A DNA stretch of 8,112 nucleotides from JAVRLB01 sp049965455 (GTDB lineage Archaea; Thermoplasmatota; Thermoplasmata; Thermoplasmatales; ARK-15), in NCBI GenBank assembly GCA_049965455.1, contig JBMFWH010000057.1:1-8112 (forward strand), in the 5' to 3' direction. The first letter of the stretch is position 1; each line of letters opens with the position of its first letter. Below are positions 6,537 through 8,112 of the stretch, one piece after another. The translations under genes were made by a program, and so were the position numbers. Under the pieces are notes generated by a model, which searched no databases, was not told the origin of the DNA, and saw nothing but the letters and a program-made list of their open reading frames with translations.

Positions 6537-6573
6537 TTCTGGCATTACCCAGAACTCTACTCTATGTTTTTTT
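6537..6573 (+). ncRNA. Candidate short RNA: hairpin followed by T-run
   Basis: TTCTGG (6537-6542) and CCAGAA (6549-6554) form a perfect 6-base stem with a 6-base loop, right where transcription from the TATA box at 6511-6520 should begin. A T7 run (6567-6573) follows 12 bases later and would end the RNA in archaea. A second T-run lies at 6595-6601. This is circumstantial; no known RNA family is recognised. Confidence 0.22.
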
Positions 6574-6688
6574 ACAACCTGTTTGTTTTACTGCATTTTT
6601 TCAGTAAGATGGGGCATCTGCCATAGTTAAAATACATATGATACAATGATTTGCATGAGCATAGGTCAGAATGTAATGGTCGGAAGCG

Positions 6689-6702
6689 GTTATGAGTATA
6701 TA
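6689..6702 (+). repeat. Direct repeat copy 2 (14 bases)
   Basis: Second copy of GTTATGAGTATATA (first at 6503-6516). The flanking bases differ beyond the 14 shared ones. Confidence 0.6.
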
Positions 6703-6960
6703 TATAGAGCTGATAAAGGGTGGGAATTATAAGATTGCAGCGGAATGGCTTTACTCCAGGATTAAGAGGGCCAAAAAATCAATTGGGGCTGATTGACGAT
6801 GTTTTAAGAGAATAGTATAAAAGCTATTAGAACAAGATATTTCCGGATGGGATGAAAATATTGTATGCATCAATGAGCACATAGAAAAAGATGCATAAGA
6901 GCGATATTTTCAAGTTATTCAATTCGTGTGAGGTAAAAACAGATAATACAGAAATGTTTA

Positions 6961-6967
6961 TTTATAG
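6961..6967 (+). promoter_or_regulatory. TATA box of the membrane protein/repeat protein operon
   Basis: TTTATAG within a T/A-rich stretch (6957-6967). The expected RNA start is near 6990, just before the ATG at 6992 and about 25 bases before the chosen gene start at 7015. Confidence 0.45.
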
Positions 6968-6991
6968 TCTTGGATAATACCATTTAAAAAC

Positions 6992-7039
6992 ATGGAAAGG
7001 AGCGTTATGAGAACATGGAAAAAATGTACGAGTATTTGA
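6992..7039 (+). other. 15-codon mini-frame overlapping the next gene start
   Basis: ATG 6992 sits at the expected transcription start and opens a 15-codon frame (begins MERSVMRTW) that runs through the start of the membrane protein gene and stops at 7039. It could be a leader peptide read from a leaderless message, or irrelevant. Confidence 0.2.
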
Positions 7040-7221
7040 GCTTGACTATGATAATCTTCGGATTTGTATCTCTTTTAGCCGGATTATTTATAACTTATAC
7101 TATCCAGGCACTAACAAACATGTTTTTCTTTGAGGATCTCTTCATTGGAATCATAATGTTTTTCCTGTTCATAATAGGTAGTATGATAGTCTGGATATTT
7201 GGCACAAAATCCAGAAAATAA
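7015..7221 (+). CDS. Small two-helix membrane protein, function unknown
   Basis: A 68-residue protein that is almost all membrane. Helix 1 spans about 6-28 and helix 2 about 41-62, joined by a short loop with FFFED (37-41) and ending in the basic tail GTKSRK. By the positive-inside rule, with the basic tail inside, both ends face the cytosol. I recognise no family. ATG 7015 is chosen because the frame is closed upstream (TAA 6985-6987); an AGGAG (6998-7002) lies 12 bases before it, a rather long spacing. ATG 7024 is an alternative. The next gene begins 19 bases after the stop, so the two are probably co-transcribed from the promoter near 6963. Confidence 0.62.
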   Translation: MEKMYEYLSLTMIIFGFVSLLAGLFITYTIQALTNMFFFEDLFIGIIMFFLFIIGSMIVWIFGTKSRK

Positions 7222-7227
7222 AATAAT

Positions 7228-7232
7228 GGAGG
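7228..7232 (+). promoter_or_regulatory. Strong Shine-Dalgarno site of the triple-repeat gene
   Basis: GGAGG followed by 8 bases and ATG 7241. It fixes the start at 7241 over the in-frame TTG 7199 and ATG 7226. It also implies that this gene is translated from inside a longer message. Confidence 0.75.
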
Positions 7233-7240
7233 ACAAAAAT

Positions 7241-7804
7241 ATGGCGGATTCAACAGCTACAAAAAACCAGATAGAATTCATAAGAAAGCTTCGTGAAGAT
7301 GATAGAGATAGAGAAACTAAGGTAATAGAATATTTGAATAATAAAGGTAAGGACGATGTTAAGGATCTATCCATGCAAGAGGCCTCTGAACTGATAGATT
7401 CTCTGAAGAAGATCAAGGGGCCTGAATCTGATAAGAAAGATGCGCTTGCAACTGGAAAGCAGATCACATTTATTACAAACTTGCAGGATACCGAAGAGCG
7501 AAAGAACCTGATAATCAGTTACCTGGCAGAGAAAAAGAAAGAGAGCATAAACAGCCTTACTATGTCCGAAGCATCATCTTTAATAGACCGGTTAATGCAA
7601 TTAAAGGGTGGGCCTAGAACAAGCAGTGCTGATAGCTTAGCCACAAAAAAGCAGATCCAGTTTATCAAGAATCTTCAAGACACCGATTCAAAATTAAAAT
7701 TTGCGCTGAGTTACCTGAAGGATCTAAAAAAGATGAGCGTTGATGAGCTTACAAAAAAAGAAGCATCGACACTTATTGAAAAATTGAAAGATCTAAAAAA
7801 ATAG
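7241..7804 (+). CDS. Three tandem copies of an approximately 55-residue ATxKQIxFIxxL…EASxLIDxLK module, function unknown
   Basis: A 187-residue soluble, highly charged protein made of three copies of one module: about 5-60, 69-123 and 133-187, with a period of 64 residues. Each copy opens with AT-x-KQI-x-FI-x-x-L (ATKNQIEFIRKL, ATGKQITFITNL, ATKKQIQFIKNL). A variable charged stretch ending in YL follows, then S/M-x-x-L-(S/T), then EAS-x-LI-(D/E)-x-L-K. Each is probably a small helical bundle; linkers contain GPESDK and GGPRTSSADS. Single modules with this ATxKQ…EAS signature are known in bacterial proteins (they resemble DUF3072) and as tails of phage or DNA-handling proteins, but no activity is established. 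Copies 2 and 3 are closest to each other (both have FI-x-NLQDT). No signal or membrane segment. It sits 19 bases behind the membrane protein gene in one operon. Confidence 0.85.
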   Translation: MADSTATKNQIEFIRKLREDDRDRETKVIEYLNNKGKDDVKDLSMQEASELIDSLKKIKGPESDKKDALATGKQITFITNLQDTEERKNLIISYLAEKKKESINSLTMSEASSLIDRLMQLKGGPRTSSADSLATKKQIQFIKNLQDTDSKLKFALSYLKDLKKMSVDELTKKEASTLIEKLKDLKK

Positions 7805-7812
7805 CTGCTTTA

Positions 7813-7819
7813 TTTTTTT
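7813..7819 (+). terminator. T7 run ending the operon
   Basis: Seven Ts begin 8 bases after the stop at 7804, the usual archaeal termination signal. Confidence 0.55.
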
Positions 7820-8099
7820 AACATTTGCGAGCGGGTATGTTTCGCAGATGGAATAGGAAAGCGAGCGAAATGGTACAGTGCATAAGAATATACATTGATT
7901 CAGAGGAAACAAAGCGGCCATGAATAGAATGGGTTCCATTGGTCATCAGTTAAGGACTTTTATCTAATTTAAAAGGCTTTCTAACACATACTCTGATGTT
8001 AACACATTGTATTTTTAAGATGTTTTATTAATTTACTCTATTTTTTTCAAAAATTAATGATGATCATAGAAAACTATTAATATTTAAATACATATTTAT
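7820..8099. other. Intergenic tract without a clear gene
   Basis: Left part (7820-7925) is less AT-rich and has a 28-codon frame from ATG 7837 to 7923 (begins MFRRWNRKASEM), too short to support and without a promoter at the right distance. The right part is very AT-rich, with a T7 run (8041-8047), the palindromes ATGATCAT (8060-8067) and TATTTAAATA (8081-8090), and a possible promoter for a gene starting at 8100. Confidence 0.45.
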
Positions 8100-8112
8100 A
8101 TGAATAATAATG
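8100..8112 (+). CDS. Possible start of a gene cut by the right edge
   Basis: ATG 8100 begins M-N-N-N and is cut by the edge. A TATA-like TATTAATATT (8074-8083) is centred about 22 bases upstream, slightly close for a leaderless start. Four codons cannot prove a gene. Confidence 0.15.

Larger units (their letters stand above)
6385..6561 (-). pseudogene. Possible coding remnant on the minus strand
   Basis: From 6561 down to the TAG at 6385 the minus strand has 58 sense codons without a stop. The translation is basic (…LDHLYILITKKYRKVVDLQD…). There is no usual start at its head. Further upstream in the same frame lie a TAG (6564-6562) and a TGA, separated by short readable peptide beginning ADAPSY. 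I do not recognise a family. It could be the end of a decayed gene such as a transposase, or chance. Confidence 0.18.
6655..6976 (+). pseudogene. Possible decayed small gene, in overlapping short frames
   Basis: Three frames in turn read like protein. ATG 6655 gives 25 residues (…GSGYEYIYRADKGWEL), ending at 6732, with a TATA-like AAAATACATA (about 6628-6637) spaced for a leaderless start. In a second frame, from about 6720, IIRLQRNGFTPGLRGPKN and LGLIDDVLRE follow, then three in-frame TAG codons interrupt a readable stretch ending at a TAA at 6974-6976. In the third frame ATG 6692 gives 34 residues (…ELIKGGNYKIAAEWLYSRIK…), ending at 6796. A frameshift near 6728 would join the first to the second. 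No family is recognised and chance remains possible. Confidence 0.2.
6317..6991. other. Gene-poor tract of about 675 bases
   Basis: No frame on either strand has a convincing start, length and composition. What it does hold: a T-run, a strong orphan TATA box, a small hairpin followed by T7, two copies of a 14-base word, several overlapping short frames that read like broken protein, and the promoter of the next operon at its right end. No tRNA-like cloverleaf or repeat array was seen. A site of past insertion and decay, or one or two small RNAs, would both explain it. Confidence 0.55.

Noticed and set aside
6794..6940. TAG codons read through as pyrrolysine
   Set aside because: folC, the HTH regulator and the triple-repeat gene all end in TAG, and the number of stops in this stretch is no lower than expected for non-coding AT-rich DNA.
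7199..7240. Start of the triple-repeat gene at TTG 7199 or ATG 7226
   Set aside because: GGAGG 8 bases before ATG 7241 decides for 7241; the extra residues lie outside the repeat and overlap the previous gene.
7837..7923. 28-codon frame MFRRWNRKASEM…
   Set aside because: Too short, no TATA box at leaderless distance, no ribosome site and no recognised family.

Overview
The window (8112 bases, clearly AT-rich) looks like chromosomal DNA of a euryarchaeon, most plausibly of the Thermoplasmatales or a relative. The evidence is a Cdc6/Orc1 replication initiator, a signal peptidase I with the Ser-His-Asp (archaeal/ER) catalytic layout instead of the bacterial Ser-Lys dyad, an archaeal-form HflX GTPase, and AT-rich TATA elements about 26-28 bases upstream of several start codons, as expected for leaderless archaeal transcripts. 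The lineage is an inference; no rRNA or other taxonomic marker is present.

Layout. At the left edge the minus strand carries the first 26 codons of a TnpB (IS200/IS605 family) cut by the window edge, followed by about 110 bases with hairpins that look like an element end. A signal peptidase I (347-1147, plus) converges on and overlaps by 12 bases a minus-strand group: cdc6/orc1 (1136-2380), hflX (2473-3693) and folC (3669-4928). folC and hflX overlap by 25 bases and are probably one transcription unit; cdc6 follows after 92 bases and has promoter-like elements of its own. Divergent from folC is a helix-turn-helix regulator (best start 5121) with a small two-anchor membrane protein 5 bases behind it.

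The stretch 6317-6991 has no convincing gene. It holds T-rich terminator-like runs, a very good orphan TATA box followed by a small hairpin and a T-run (possible short RNA), a 14-base direct repeat, and overlapping short frames that look like decayed coding sequence. After it comes a two-gene operon: a 68-residue two-helix membrane protein and a 187-residue soluble protein made of three tandem copies of an approximately 55-residue module (ATxKQIxFIxxL ... EASxLIDxLK). The last 300 bases are again without a clear gene, ending in what may be the first codons of another leaderless gene.

How it fits together. The central genes are housekeeping: replication initiation (Cdc6), ribosome-associated GTPase (HflX), folate glutamylation (FolC), secretion (signal peptidase). 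The flanks are accessory. The least explained part is the membrane protein plus triple-repeat protein operon with the gene-poor tract before it. I do not see a clear new defence or mobile system; I have marked the candidates and how weak each is.
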